From contig JAHQIY010000006.1 of assembly GCA_019054805.1 (NCBI GenBank), forward strand, positions 372,001 to 436,000: a stretch of 64,000 bases of DNA, read 5' to 3'. Positions 12,901-22,431 of this stretch are shown one piece after another (position 1 is the stretch's first letter; each line of letters starts with the position of its first letter). Source of the DNA: Brachionus manjavacas (Eukaryota; Rotifera; Eurotatoria; Ploima; Brachionidae). A model generated the notes under the pieces. The model made no database searches, was not told the DNA's origin, and saw nothing but the letters and a program-made list of their open reading frames with translations. The position numbers and the translations under genes were made by a program.

Positions 12901-15267
12901 TTCAATATTTAAACTTGATCTCATAGACAATTTTAGAATATCATTAATATCATGGCTCTTTTTTTAAACTAAATTGGATTTAAATGGAAAGGACAAAATT
13001 TTAATTTCTAATTTATAACAAATTGAGGTACAAACTAAAAAGAAAACTAATCTAATTACTTTTACTTCAAATAAAATGTTATAACCCATATTTAATGTCA
13101 TGTTAAATTTGAGTAATAAACAGTTACAAAATTATTTTCACCAGTTACAGTAGTTATTATTTTTTAGTCATAGTTTTTCTTTTATAAATGTTTGTTTTTC
13201 ACTTATGCATTTCAGATTCCAATTTATTACAAATAAAGATTTATCCTTAAAAAGTTGTTTCTTTTGTTGTTTGGTCTCTCAACCACAGCATAGCGGGAGT
13301 TATTAAATTAATACTCGTATATACACATAAGGATAATAAGCAATAATCACGTTTATTACAAAAACTTGAAATATTTTCGAAAATTAAAATAAAAAAAAAA
13401 TGATAGACTTTGTTATCAGATTATATCATCTTATTAAATTAATAATTAAATTCATTTTTGTTGTTTTTTTTTTGAAAAATAACTTTTGAATTTTTCAGCT
13501 TATTGCTACAGATTATCAGCACTTTTTTTCAATTCGTTATGGACAAGGGGTTAAGTAGACAATATCAGACAATTATGTACCCGAAAAAACAAGAAAAATA
13601 GTGCCCAAATATCTGGTCATCACACACTCAATTCCTGATGATCTGACAATCCTAGTTTGAGTGCCTATAAGGAATAGAGTATTTCGCGGCCATGGAGAGT
13701 CATGGAAAATCTTGAGAATTAAAAAAATCTAAAAAATTACTGTTGTATTTAACCATTTGAGCGAGGTGCCACCTTTAGAGAATTTTTTTTGACACAAAAT
13801 TTCAAAATTGGTGTAATCATAGACTTTAACTGACCCATCATCAGCCGTAGTGGCAAACAAATGACTTATTGGACAACACTCAATGCCATTGATGCATCCA
13901 GCATGATAATTGAACAGTTTCCTTGGATTTTCACTAGTCGCACTAAATCCCAAATCTATTTTCCAAATGGCTCCATTAGAGTCCTGGGCATACCAAATGG
14001 TCGAGTCTTCACTAACATCCTTGACCATTGACCTCAGCGCCACATTATTTCCCACTTTGAGCTCATTTAGCGGCTCGATCTCTAGCTTGACTCCTTCCTC
14101 GCTCGGCTCTGACGAGTCTATAGTCTCAAAGTCCCACACCCGGATCGAGCCATCATCCCCTATTGTGTAGATATCACCTTCGTTTAGAGTAATCTGTTGA
14201 ATGGTTCCTGTGTGACAAGACTTGTTTTTTTTGCGACAAATCTCAGTCTGAATTAGACTCTCGTCCCACAGCAGCATGTTGCCCCACTCAGAGCCAGACA
14301 ATACTTTTCCGTCCGGCAATTCGGCATAGCCCTCAATGTCAGAAATTTCTGTCTTTCCGAACTTGCCTATGTCGCCTTGCAGCTTAAAGCCAGTGAATGT
14401 CTTGGCCATTTTCCAGAACTTGATGTGTCCGGTGCCAGCGGATGTCAAAATGCCGTCCAAGTCTTTGGAAAAAGTAACTTTGAAAATGTCCTGAGAAAAC
14501 GCTTTGGTTCTCAGCACCACTTTTTCCTCTCGCCAATCCCAAATTGTGAGCATGTAGTCCGGCGCTGAGCCCAACGAAGCGATCAAATTGCCACTCGGGT
14601 CATAGTCGAGAAAAGCGTAGCCTTTTATGGTGCCCTGTCTCAGAATGCGGTACAGCTTAAGAGAGGGATAGGCATAAATGTTTACATTGGGCACATTGCC
14701 TTTTTCTCCCACAGCAAAGAACTGTCTACTTGGATGAACAGCTATGGCACCTACTGCACCACCGCTCAGTGTTTTCAAATAGCGCTGCTCTCTAGTGTCA
14801 ATGTTAAGCAATTGTACCAAGCTACCAGCGCTGAATATCAAAGTTTCTTCGTCGAGTAGAAACAAATTGGAGCGTTTTTTGCAGTCGTAGCCAAATGAGT
14901 GGAACAACTGCAAAAAACTGCTGCTCATATCTGACTCTTCGGATATCACTGGCTTGAAGATCATCGAATCGTAGTCGTAGAAAAAATCCGGGTCCATTTT
15001 AGGCACCTCGGTTCTTTTTGGCTTCTTGGGCTTTTCTATTTGAATTTGTTCCATTGGCTCACCTTGGTCCCCTGTCTCAACTGTCTCATCACTATTTTCA
15101 TTCTCTACCACTTGATCATCTACATTCACTTGGTCATCTCCATTCACTTGGTCATCTCCATTCACTTGATCATCTCCATTCACTTGGTCATCTCCAATCG
15201 CTTGGTCCTCTCTAATCTCTTTAATTTCATCAGATGGTACATCTATAGGCTTAGTCTCATCCGACAT
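3987..15267 (-). CDS. CFAP44: Cilia- and flagella-associated protein 44 (CFAP44/WDR52), 5' part
   Basis: CFAP44 is a WD-repeat protein of the axoneme of motile cilia, in the tether/tether-head complex at the inner-arm dynein region. Six exons join in frame: 15267-13741, 12488-12312, 10960-10847, 10795-10640, 10593-10157 and 4786-3987. All have GT donors and AG acceptors; the joins read LNTT/IDPE, ATG/SDDK, ADY/NKN, FLR/HEEE and MIY-D-KSKK. The ATG at 15267 (MSDETKPID) was chosen over the upstream non-ATG frame. About 1070 residues are visible: an acidic N-terminus with VNGDDQ repeats, two WD-repeat blocks (e.g. 'GSVKVYDY', 'SDDKTVFFF', 'NICLSYDEKFLFSIGAD'), a KE-rich linker in exon 5 and a coiled coil in exon 6. 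The remaining C-terminal coiled coil (family length about 1850 aa) must lie beyond position 1, because exon 6 ends at a donor (CAAG/GTAATT). The ATG is 95 bp after the stop of the upstream gene. Confidence 0.9.
5182..5531. mobile_element. hAT-type MITE with perfect TSD
   Basis: The ends are CAGACTTGTTTTTAAATCAC on the left and CAGAGTTGTTTTTAAGTCAC on the right (reverse strand). They are flanked by a perfect 8-bp duplication AATTGTTC (5174-5181 and 5532-5539). Tandem AAGTC/GACTT motifs follow each end. There is no coding capacity in 350 bp. It belongs to the same terminal-sequence group as the elements at 5823, 9113, 33102, 52019, 53786 and 60096. Confidence 0.85.
5823..6070. mobile_element. 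hAT-type MITE
   Basis: It starts CAGAGTTGTTAAAAATTCTC and ends GTGACTTTTAAACAACTCTG. The flanks are ATTTTTCA (5815-5822) and ATTTGTCA (6071-6078), an 8-bp duplication with one mismatch. The inner part shares CTAGATCAGGCTTTATATCA with the elements at 33.2 kb and 51.0 kb in inverted orientation, so these are copies of one subfamily. Confidence 0.75.
6714..8433. mobile_element. Mariner-like element with nested insertion, TA-flanked
   Basis: The left end CAGTATGTTTCAGAAATAAG and the right end, reading CAGTACGTTTCTGAAATAAG on the other strand, form terminal inverted repeats continuing through GTTGACAG. A TA dinucleotide flanks both ends (6712-6713, 8434-8435), as for Tc1/mariner. The ends are rich in GCTCTAGAGCATG-like motifs. 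A second element occupies 7199-8336. What remains of the outer element is about 580 bp with no transposase. Confidence 0.75.
7199..8336. mobile_element. Deleted two-gene Tc1/mariner element nested in 6714-8433
   Basis: The termini are CAGTGCTGCTACGATACC (left) and the matching GGTATCGTAGCAGCACTA (right), between TA dinucleotides (7197-7198, 8337-8338). Long inverted arms of about 170 bp contain TTTACGTAA and ATATTTTACC motifs. Two coding scraps survive. On the minus strand (7581-7626) a piece after an AG acceptor ends '...ERNGDWSDH' and stops. On the plus strand (7807-7902) another ends 'FIPKGSTFKEAWDKTANSLK...' and stops. They match the 3' ends of the transposase and of the second gene in the 38.97-kb element, so this is an internally deleted relative. 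Confidence 0.75.
8455..8661 (+). pseudogene. Unrecognised ORF fragment in CFAP44 intron
   Basis: An open frame of about 68 codons without an ATG at its start, ending 'SALKSESSKSD' and a stop. It looks like real coding sequence (charged, mixed composition) but I do not recognise it. It begins right after the mariner-like element and is sense-opposed to CFAP44, so it is probably the 3' scrap of another transposon gene. Confidence 0.25.
9113..9327. mobile_element. hAT-type MITE
   Basis: It begins CAGAGTTGTTTAAAAGTCAC and ends GAGACTTTTAAACAACTCTG. The flanks are GGACTATC (9105-9112) and GGACAATC (9328-9335), an 8-bp duplication with one mismatch. Its right end and following DNA are duplicated about 385 bp downstream. 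Confidence 0.8.
9268..9811. repeat. Direct duplication of about 160 bp
   Basis: The segment from about 9268 to 9432 (GTCCGACTT... through CTAAAGCTTTTGTCAGAATT) recurs at about 9659-9811 with only a few differences. The copies include the right end of the hAT MITE plus its flank, so this is a segmental duplication and not a second insertion. About 220 bp of AT-rich DNA lies between them. Confidence 0.75.
9815..10015 (+). pseudogene. LINE reverse-transcriptase scrap with internal deletion
   Basis: The translated text reads 'DRLIYKLIKINMPPYLIYYI', then 'GVTQRSVISQLFKWKMKISVEN'. It matches the LINE at 18.4-21.2 kb ('LIKMNPPHYLTNYIRS', 'VPQGPVISPFLF', 'LIKWKMKISVE') but lacks the part carrying the FADD catalytic motif. 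It is a dead copy on the strand opposite CFAP44. Confidence 0.6.
11279..11627. mobile_element. Palindromic MITE in CFAP44 intron 2
   Basis: The left arm (11279-11320, GAATTACAAATGTATCTACT then GTTGAAATAAT) is repeated inverted at 11584-11627. The central part has no coding capacity. The right half (CTTAAAATTATTT..GAAACATCGCACTTTTTCAA) recurs at about 17945-18055, so the family is repetitive. No target duplication could be fixed. Confidence 0.6.
12489..13740 (-). other. CFAP44 intron 1 (1.25 kb)
   Basis: The intron is bounded by ACA/GTAATT (donor, after 13741) and ATTTTAAG (acceptor, before 12488). I see only AT-rich DNA with no coding or repeat pair. Confidence 0.6.
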
Positions 15268-15362
15268 TTTAAAATCTAGATTTAAAAAAATTTTCAAATC
15301 AATAAAATTTTCTAAAATTAAATTTAATTTTATCCCCGTAAAGCTGATTTAAAGAGCTATAA

Positions 15363-17228
15363 TTAAAAAAAAAGAATTTTTTTTTTGATTTTTATTTTGG
15401 CCAGCAGTAGCGATTTCTTACTCTCATATTCCGGTGGTTGTTCACTTTCCGAGTCGGACAAAGTGTCCTCACTGGACTCGGCGTTGTCTTTTTTATAAGA
15501 AAATAAAATTGGAGAAGAGCGTTTGGCAAAATTTAAATTAGATTCAACCGGGTCTGTCTCACTACCAGGTGTATTGGCCTTTTTTGGATTGCCTATGGCA
15601 GAAAATGATTCTAATGAAGATTTTTCAGAAAGCGACCCATCTAATGAAAGTTTTTCCTCTCCTGCAATAATCGAGGAAAAACTTTTAGTTTTTTGGCCAT
15701 CTAAATTATCAAATGATTTTTTTAGATCAGAAAGTGATCTTAACAAAGCTGGTCTAGTTTGGTCATCTTTTTGCAAAGATAACTTCTTAAAATTATCTAT
15801 CACTGATTTGCCTTGTTCTGTTTCAGGTTCATCTAAATTTTTTAATGAATTTTTTAGATCTGAAAGTGACCTAGCCAAATGTGATTTTATTTGGTCATCT
15901 AAATACATTTGATCTAAAAATGCATTTTTTTCTTCTTTGTCCAAGGGTGATTGAACTAAAGGTGATTTATTTCCAAAATCTTTTTCTTCTCTATCAAGAG
16001 GTGATTGAACTAAAGAAAAACTATTTGCATCATCTTTTACTTCTCTATCAACAGGTGATTGAATTAAAGGTGATTTAACTAAAGGTGATCTATTTGCATC
16101 ATCTTTTTCTTCTCTATCAACAGGTGATTGAATTAAAGGTGATTTATTTGCATCATCTTTTTCTTCTCTATCAACAGGTGATTGAATTAAAGGTGATTTA
16201 ACTAAAGGTGATTTATTTGCATCATTTAAATCCATTTGTACTAAAGCTGCACTGTTTTGTTGATTGTCAATATTTAGAGGTGATTTTTTAAATTTATCCA
16301 AAAGTGAAGTATTTTCTTCTTGACCATTGAGACCATCAAAAAATTCATCCAGATCAGAGCTACTTTCTGAATCAACCAAGTGATCATGTTCAGTTTGTTT
16401 TTGGTCTAAATTTTGTTGCCTTTTGTCCGAAAAAGATTTGTTCGATTGTGAACCTGAGTCGGAATTTTGAAATATTGTCAGTGGTATTTCAATTGATTGA
16501 GCTCTGGGTTCGGTCAAGTCATGTTTTGTCTCAGTGATAGGTTCAAGTGATGGTCGATGGTCTCGCAAAGGATTTATGACCGAATTGATCGGAATTTTTT
16601 GTCTTACTTTTTTTTCTTGTTTTTTTGGAAAAATCTCTGCTTTTTTTTTTGTCTTAGAATCATTGCGTACTTTGATTTTAGCATTTTTTTGCTCCGTTTT
16701 TTTTGCAGGTTCATCTCTTTGTTTGCCTCCTATTGAAGGAGTAATTGGTATTTTAGGCCTAGTTATGGGCTTTATTGGCTTAAAACTATTAATGCTAATC
16801 AATGGTTTTTCGTATTTAGTCTTAGATTTTTCTTCTTTAGATGGCACAGTGGCTGATTTAAGTTCTGGAGTGATTGGTGGAGACTGCGAAGGGGTTTTGT
16901 CTGATATAGATGCGCTTCTTGATCTCATTTCTTCTACAATGCCAGATATAACTGTTTTGGCCAATTGATCCAATGTATCTGGTTCAATCATAGGTTTCCA
17001 TTCAGTGCTAGGCTTAAGTTTTGGATAAATTACTTTTTCACTTGTTTCTGGTCTCTTCGCTTCGTAAAAGTCAAGTTTGGCGTGGTATTTTACCCGAAAT
17101 TTGCTCAAGGCTACGCATTTCAGAAGATGAAAAGCTCGTTTCCAGGACAATTTACGTGCCAAGTCTTAGAACAAGAGTTTAATCGGAGCAATTTAAAAAC
17201 CACACTTACAAGGATTATTTTTGGACAT
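15363..17228 (-). CDS. Unrecognised 606-aa disordered protein with internal repeats
   Basis: Two exons: a 19-nt first exon (17228-17210, ATG then MSKNNP) and a large second exon (17164-15363), separated by a 45-bp GT-AG intron; the join reads MSKNNPY/LARKLSW. The first 60 or so residues are basic and look folded (KRAFHLLKCVALSKFRVKYH). The rest is low-complexity and hydrophilic: a Pro/Lys-rich section around residues 100-220, then Ser/Asp/Lys-rich repeats. Two repeat types are plain: a 17-23-residue unit around 'KSPLIQSPVDREEKDDAN' (about five copies) and 'LLRSLSDLKKSFDNLDGQ' (two or three copies). No enzyme motif, signal peptide or membrane segment is visible. I do not recognise the family. 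It ends 95 bp before the CFAP44 ATG on the same strand, so the two may be co-expressed. Confidence 0.7.
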
Positions 17229-18414
17229 TTTAAAGTTTTGAAAAGTTTTAAGAATCAAGTTTTTTCTTATTAGTATTAATATGAATTATATCTTTTAGTA
17301 TCCATGGTAACATGTTTCCTCGATACACAAAAAATATTTCTTTCGACAATTAAGCATAAAATTGTTCCAACTAAGTATTCAAAAATTTAATTTTGCAATA
17401 CATAAATTTTCAATAGATTTTGTTGCTAATGGCAGATTAATATTTATTTATTTATCTGTTTATCTGTGACGAGCTTAAGCTTAAGAAATAAAAAAAAAAT
17501 AAAATAAAATAGTGACAGCTTGCACATGTTTAAATATTTGAGAGTTGTCGAAAAGAGAGAATTATTAGGTGAGGTAGCAAATACATAATGGACATTCGGC
17601 ATATTTTGACTCGAAACCTTCTTCATACTCTTCCAACAGTTTGATAATTAATGGATAAACATTTAAGACATGAATTGGGTACACATGAATCCAACATTTT
17701 TTTTGGAACTTAATCCAAAAAGAAGGTTAATTCAATTAATAAAAAAAAGCTTACCTAACTGACAAGAACCGAAAATTTTGTTTCTTAAATATTGACTTAA
17801 GTTATGATGATGTCCGTTTGATGCATTTTAACAAAAACTTAATATATAATAATTTTTAAACTACAGATGTAATCTAAAGGATCATCAAATCACAAACTCA
17901 AAGTTTAAATTTATAAAAGAAAACAAAGTTTTTCATACTTGCAATATTAACTTAAAATTATTTTTTTAATTTGAAACTGAAAAAAATATTTGAAACATCG
18001 CACTTTTTCAATATTATTTCAAAATTGGAAACATTTTGTAATCTAAACACAAAAAATTATACCATTTCATAAATTATATTTTTCTCCCTATGAAGAATAC
18101 TAAAAATACAAACTCCTTTTGTTGGATTCATGTGTACCCAATTCATGTTCTAGAAATAAATTATGTATTCTTGAATGGACGTCAGTCAACGTCACCACAA
18201 AATTAGAAAAAAAAATCACAAGTTCAGTAAAAATATTACTATTTCATTAAAAAAAAACTGATTTGGTTTTTTATTCACAAAACCAATAAAACATATCTAA
18301 AAGAACGAAACTGTCATTAATTAATATATTAATTCACTAATTAGAAAAACCTTCACTAATTTTATAAATATATAAAACAAAACATATAAATGCTAATTAA
18401 TTATTGCTTTACTT
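17229..18414. other. Intergenic region with one MITE
   Basis: DNA between the unknown gene and the LINE. Apart from the inverted-repeat element at 17668-18148 I see only AT-rich sequence. Any promoter for the minus-strand unknown gene/CFAP44 pair would lie here, but no core promoter motif can be assigned. Confidence 0.5.
17668..18148. mobile_element. MITE with 29-bp perfect inverted repeats
   Basis: ACATGAATTGGGTACACATG followed by AATCCAACA at 17668-17696 is repeated exactly inverted at 18120-18148. The interior is non-coding and includes a stretch (about 17945-18055) shared with the 11.28-kb MITE. The perfect ends suggest recent activity or strong constraint. Target duplication is not evident. 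Confidence 0.7.
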
Positions 18415-19907
18415 CTGGTCCAACTTTTCTATACGGATTAAAGTGCGTAATTTCAATTACTAGACAGAAAGAAAATTTGAGAAGAAGAAGTTTCTATTTG
18501 AGAAGAAATTTCTTAAATAGAAACAAACATGTTGGACATGATAACCAAAACTCCACAGTTCCCAAATAACGAGTCCAAAAATGAGTAATCTCTTTTGACG
18601 TCATAGTCCAGTCAAAAAAGGATGCATACTACAGTTCTATCAGTTATTCTAAATAAAGATTCTGAACAACTGAAATTTCGAAATATTAAGGGATTAATCT
18701 AGTAAACAAAATACCTTGCTACTAATGTTTAAACAAGGAAGCAAATCAAGCGCATTCAGAATCCGACAATTCACAAACAGCTGAATCGAAAAAACTAAAA
18801 GATCAAGCTAATGATAAGGAAATATTGAACTAAATGGCGTATTTTAAGACAATAATGTTGGACACAATTCAGATTAAAATAACAGAGATTTTTTACTAAA
18901 ACAATCAAACTCAAATATACCATGGAAAAAAAATCAAAAAAGTCAATTTCATCTTAGAACAGGTAAGTAATTACACACTGGAATTTTCTTCACTTACCTA
19001 GTAGAGTTCATCTCTAAGGAAATTTCCCGGCATTTTTTTGCTCAATGAATTTAAAGATAGATTTAAGTGAGGCAAATTTTTATCTTGATTTTCAAATTTA
19101 TCAGTTCATAACAAAACCACGCAATAAGAATGGAGGAGGAGTAGCTATTTTAATTAAAGAAGGAATTGAATATATACAAGACTTTTCTTATGATGAATTC
19201 AATTCCGAACTCCTTTGTATTAGACTAAATTTAGTAAAGAAAAATTAATTAGTTGTTTTAAGTCTATATAATCAACCGAATGTACTTCTTAACTTTGAGC
19301 TTTTTAGAACAGTTAATAAAAAATATAAAAACTACATTTTAGGTGGTGATCTAAACGCAAGAACAAAGCAAATAGGCTGCATAGGGGAAAATGAAAACGG
19401 TATAATGTAGGAAAGAATAATCAATGAGTAAGACTTTTAAGTAATCAATGATAAACGCCCAACTTTCAATATTTTTAATAAGATCTTTTTTTAGTTTCAT
19501 CTTCATTAATTGACAAAATTACCAACTTCAACGTCTTAAAAAGTCAAGACATGATTAGTAACCATTTCCCAATTAACAAAAACATAATTTAATGTTAAAA
19601 ACTAACCCAGATATTCTTTTATAGAAATCACAGAATTTTTTAATTTTTTAATTTATTTTATTTCGAACATTACTATGATTAAAAAAAAGCCTCCGCCTAC
19701 AAGATCCTTTAAATTATAGACCAATTAGTATAACGAATTGTTTAAAAAAGCTACGGAAAGAATAGTTAATTCAAGATTATACAATTTATAAACATAATTC
19801 ACTCCTTATCCAGGAGCAATCTGGATTTAGGAAAAACCGGCGAACACCAGATAATCTTTTCTTTTTAATAAAAAAATTTTGGAATCATTTAATAAAAAAA
19901 GAAAAGT

Positions 19908-20360
19908 TTGTGGCCTTTTTTTGATATTTCTAAAGCCTTTGATAGGGTTTGGCATGAAGGCTTACTTTTTAAATTGATTAAAATGAATCCACCTCATTAC
20001 TTGACTAACTATATTAGATCCTTTTTATACACTCGGACATTTAAGGTAAATGTGAATGACCACTTGAGCGAAGAATATCAAATAACTGCAAGTGTTCCTC
20101 AAGGCCCAGTAATTAGTCCTTTTTTATTTAGTATACATATTAATGACATCCCAAAAAGAAACAAAACAAACAACGAATACTCTCTGCTTTTCGCAGATGA
20201 TCTAGTTACATTCTTCATTTATAACAAGAAAGGGAACCTAGAAAAAAAGATAAATAAATACACCAACGAACTAGAACAATGGCTTATTAAATGGAAAATG
20301 AAGATATCAGTTGAAAAGTTGTGTTCAGTAGTCTTCTCTAGGTACAAAAAAAGAGAGTGA
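19908..20360 (+). pseudogene. LINE reverse-transcriptase fragment
   Basis: The longest intact piece of the LINE polymerase, about 150 codons. Motifs in order: 'FFDISKAFDRVWHEGLLFKL' (first catalytic Asp), 'SVPQGPVISPFLFSIHINDI' and 'LLFADDLVTFF' (FADD form of the YxDD box), then 'WLIKWKMKISVEK'. Downstream pieces continue in other frames ('AIQNTAVRSIL', 'FELSRRNVGTGLSQSIPLV'). Stops before and after show it is dead. Confidence 0.8.
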
Positions 20361-21036
20361 TAATCTAAACTTAAAAATTTATGGAAACGGAATAGTGAGC
20401 CAAAAAGAAATCAAGTTTCTTGGTATTAAATTTGATTCTAAGTTAAACTTTAATATACTAGTAGACGAAATTAAAGAACGCTGCAACAAAAGGCTAAATA
20501 TTATTAAGATATTGTCAAACAAAAAATGGGGTCTCAATCAAAACACACTAGGAAATTTATAATCTTTAGTCGGATCGATTTTAGACTATTCTTTTCCTTG
20601 TTGAATTCATTTTCAGAAAATAATATCAAAAAACTACAAGCGATTCAGAATACAGCAGTCAGATCTATTCTTTAGTTAAAATATGATACTCCCTCCAACA
20701 TCGTGCACCATGAAGCTTTTAATAAACTTTAATTACTAACAGTCTCGAATCGGCTTTTTGAGTTGAGTAGGAGAAATGTTGGGACAGGACTCAGTCAATC
20801 TATTCCATTGGTTGTAAGACTGGTGGAGGAATACAAAGAAGGTTTCGAATCGAGATATATTGAATACCCAACTACATTGTGTAATTGCTACGTTACTATT
20901 GCTTCTTTTTTTCCTGAAACTTGAACTATTTAAACATGTGCCACATGTAACAATCTTTTCCAATTTATGTTTTTTCAACTTTCATTTTTTTAGCTTATTT
21001 ACTCTATTTTGATTCTTTTTTTTTATCCAATTTTAT

Positions 21037-21100
21037 TAACTTTAATTTTATTTTTATTTTATTTTATTTTTTTATTTTATTTTTTTATTTTATTTTTAAC
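21037..21100. repeat. Simple repeat (TTTTA)n
   Basis: A run of TTTTATTTTA-type units near the 3' end of the LINE, ahead of its conserved tail. Confidence 0.7.
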
Positions 21101-21330
21101 TTATTCTGAAGGAGCTTTAGCTCGGTACAGAAAACAAATAAATAAATAAATAAATAAAATAAAATAATTATTTTGGGGATATCATCTCTATCATCACTGT
21201 TTCAAAATGTTATATTTTATATAAATTTTTATTTTTTAATTTTTTTTTAATTTAAATAATTGAATTAAAAAAGCAATTAAAAATTTATTCAAAAAAATTT
21301 CATAAATTACAGAACAAATTCAATAATAAT

Positions 21331-22431
21331 TTAATTTAAATGCATTACTAGTTTTTGAAAGTATCTATTTACAATTTCTTTGGTAAACTTACCACTCTGA
21401 GCGCCTTTTCCGCTCCATAAAAAATTCATGTATTTTATAAAAAGACTCTCGTCTAGATGATTCAACTGCTCCAGCTTTAAAATCTGCTTGCCAATCGTGT
21501 TAAACTCAGGACTGAAATCAAAATTTGTTTTATCTTTGTCATAGAAAAGACTTGACCGTTCCGAGTTAAATTTATGTCCTTTGAGAACAATTTCAATAGG
21601 CACCTTGTAAATGAACACACAAAAAACCTTCTCAAACAAAGTAATATCGTTCAAGTGCGACAAAAAAATTTGAACCAAGCGCTTGCAGTCTAGAAGAAAA
21701 TACTCATCCTGGTAAAGCTTGAGTTCGGTGGTGTCATTAAATTGAGAAAACTTCATACAAATCTTGGAATTTTCGTGATGGTTCAGCAACCACAATTTCT
21801 TGTCGAGTAAAAATCGAATATTTTTGTTCACAAAAAGACTCTGCTCGGCACCATCATACTTGAATTCCTGTAAATAAATGGTCTGCGCATTCAAATACTC
21901 CATGAGGTCAACTATATTTTGATTATCTATTGATATTTTCTTTTTTTCCACTTGGCGTCTATTCGGACTGTAGCATTTCCATATTCCGTTCGATTTTTTG
22001 TAGTAAATTCTCATCTTGAGCATCTTGCTCAAACTTCCCAAGGCATACTTTTTGTACAGTGGGTTATTTGAAAAATTGTTTATGCTCATCTGGTAGACTT
22101 GGATCAAAAAGTCGTACACATTTCCATTAAAATAAGCACTGAAGTCTTTGGAAAGATAAAACAATTTTTGCTTTTCATCAAAATGCACACCTGTCTTTAT
22201 CCAGAATTCGCACAAGCGAGTTCTGAGCATGCTTTGCAAATTTATGTCTGATGCTAGATCGTTCTTGGTCAAGTTGATGCACAAGTTGAGTGCATTTGCA
22301 AATTGTATGTTCTTTTGTGACATGTAGATAAGCACCCGTGCTACACTAAGAAAAAGAGAGTTGCCGCCGAATGGAACTATGTCCTCAATGTCAATTAATT
22401 CAATGTCTTGAACATCATCTTTACTATCCAT
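21331..22431 (-). CDS. OTU-like protein lacking the catalytic Cys (366 aa)
   Basis: An intact intronless frame from ATG (22431) to TAA. Near the N-terminus, 'VPFGGNSLFLSVARVL' resembles the OTU cysteine-protease box (usually DGNCLF.A), but Asp is replaced by Gly and Cys by Ser25. 'LRTRLCEFW' (about residues 69-77) and 'YALGSLSKMLKMRIYY' (about 129-144) fit the following OTU helices and strand. 'WLLNHHENS' may hold the former catalytic His region. OTU enzymes cleave ubiquitin; this one, if an OTU, should be inactive and might only bind. The last ~130 residues match nothing I know. It converges on the LINE at 21.17 kb. The lack of introns could mean a retrocopy or a mobile-element gene. The family call is tentative; the reading frame is solid. 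Confidence 0.65.
   Translation of the reverse strand: MDSKDDVQDIELIDIEDIVPFGGNSLFLSVARVLIYMSQKNIQFANALNLCINLTKNDLASDINLQSMLRTRLCEFWIKTGVHFDEKQKLFYLSKDFSAYFNGNVYDFLIQVYQMSINNFSNNPLYKKYALGSLSKMLKMRIYYKKSNGIWKCYSPNRRQVEKKKISIDNQNIVDLMEYLNAQTIYLQEFKYDGAEQSLFVNKNIRFLLDKKLWLLNHHENSKICMKFSQFNDTTELKLYQDEYFLLDCKRLVQIFLSHLNDITLFEKVFCVFIYKVPIEIVLKGHKFNSERSSLFYDKDKTNFDFSPEFNTIGKQILKLEQLNHLDESLFIKYMNFLWSGKGAQSGKFTKEIVNRYFQKLVMHLN

Larger units (their letters stand above)
18415..21168 (+). mobile_element. Decayed jockey/CR1-like LINE (non-LTR retrotransposon)
   Basis: In order: an ORF1-like tail (18415-18835), an APE-type endonuclease remnant (19045-19420: 'KNGGGVAILIKEG', 'LGGDLNARTKQIG'), then a reverse transcriptase (about 19690-20960). 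It ends in a 3' tail with GGAGCTTTAGCTCGGTACAG and (AAATA)n at about 21110-21168. Many stops and frameshifts interrupt both enzymes, so it is inactive. A second copy lies inverted at 24.9-26.6 kb, and fragments recur at 9.8, 47.5, 51.7, 53.1 and 63.4 kb. The short tail GCTCGGTACAGAAAACAAAT is also found alone at 27.0 kb. Confidence 0.8.

Noticed and set aside
15523..16968. Several plus-strand frames over the 606-aa gene
   Set aside because: They mirror the minus-strand tandem repeats; no splice or start support and no recognisable motif.
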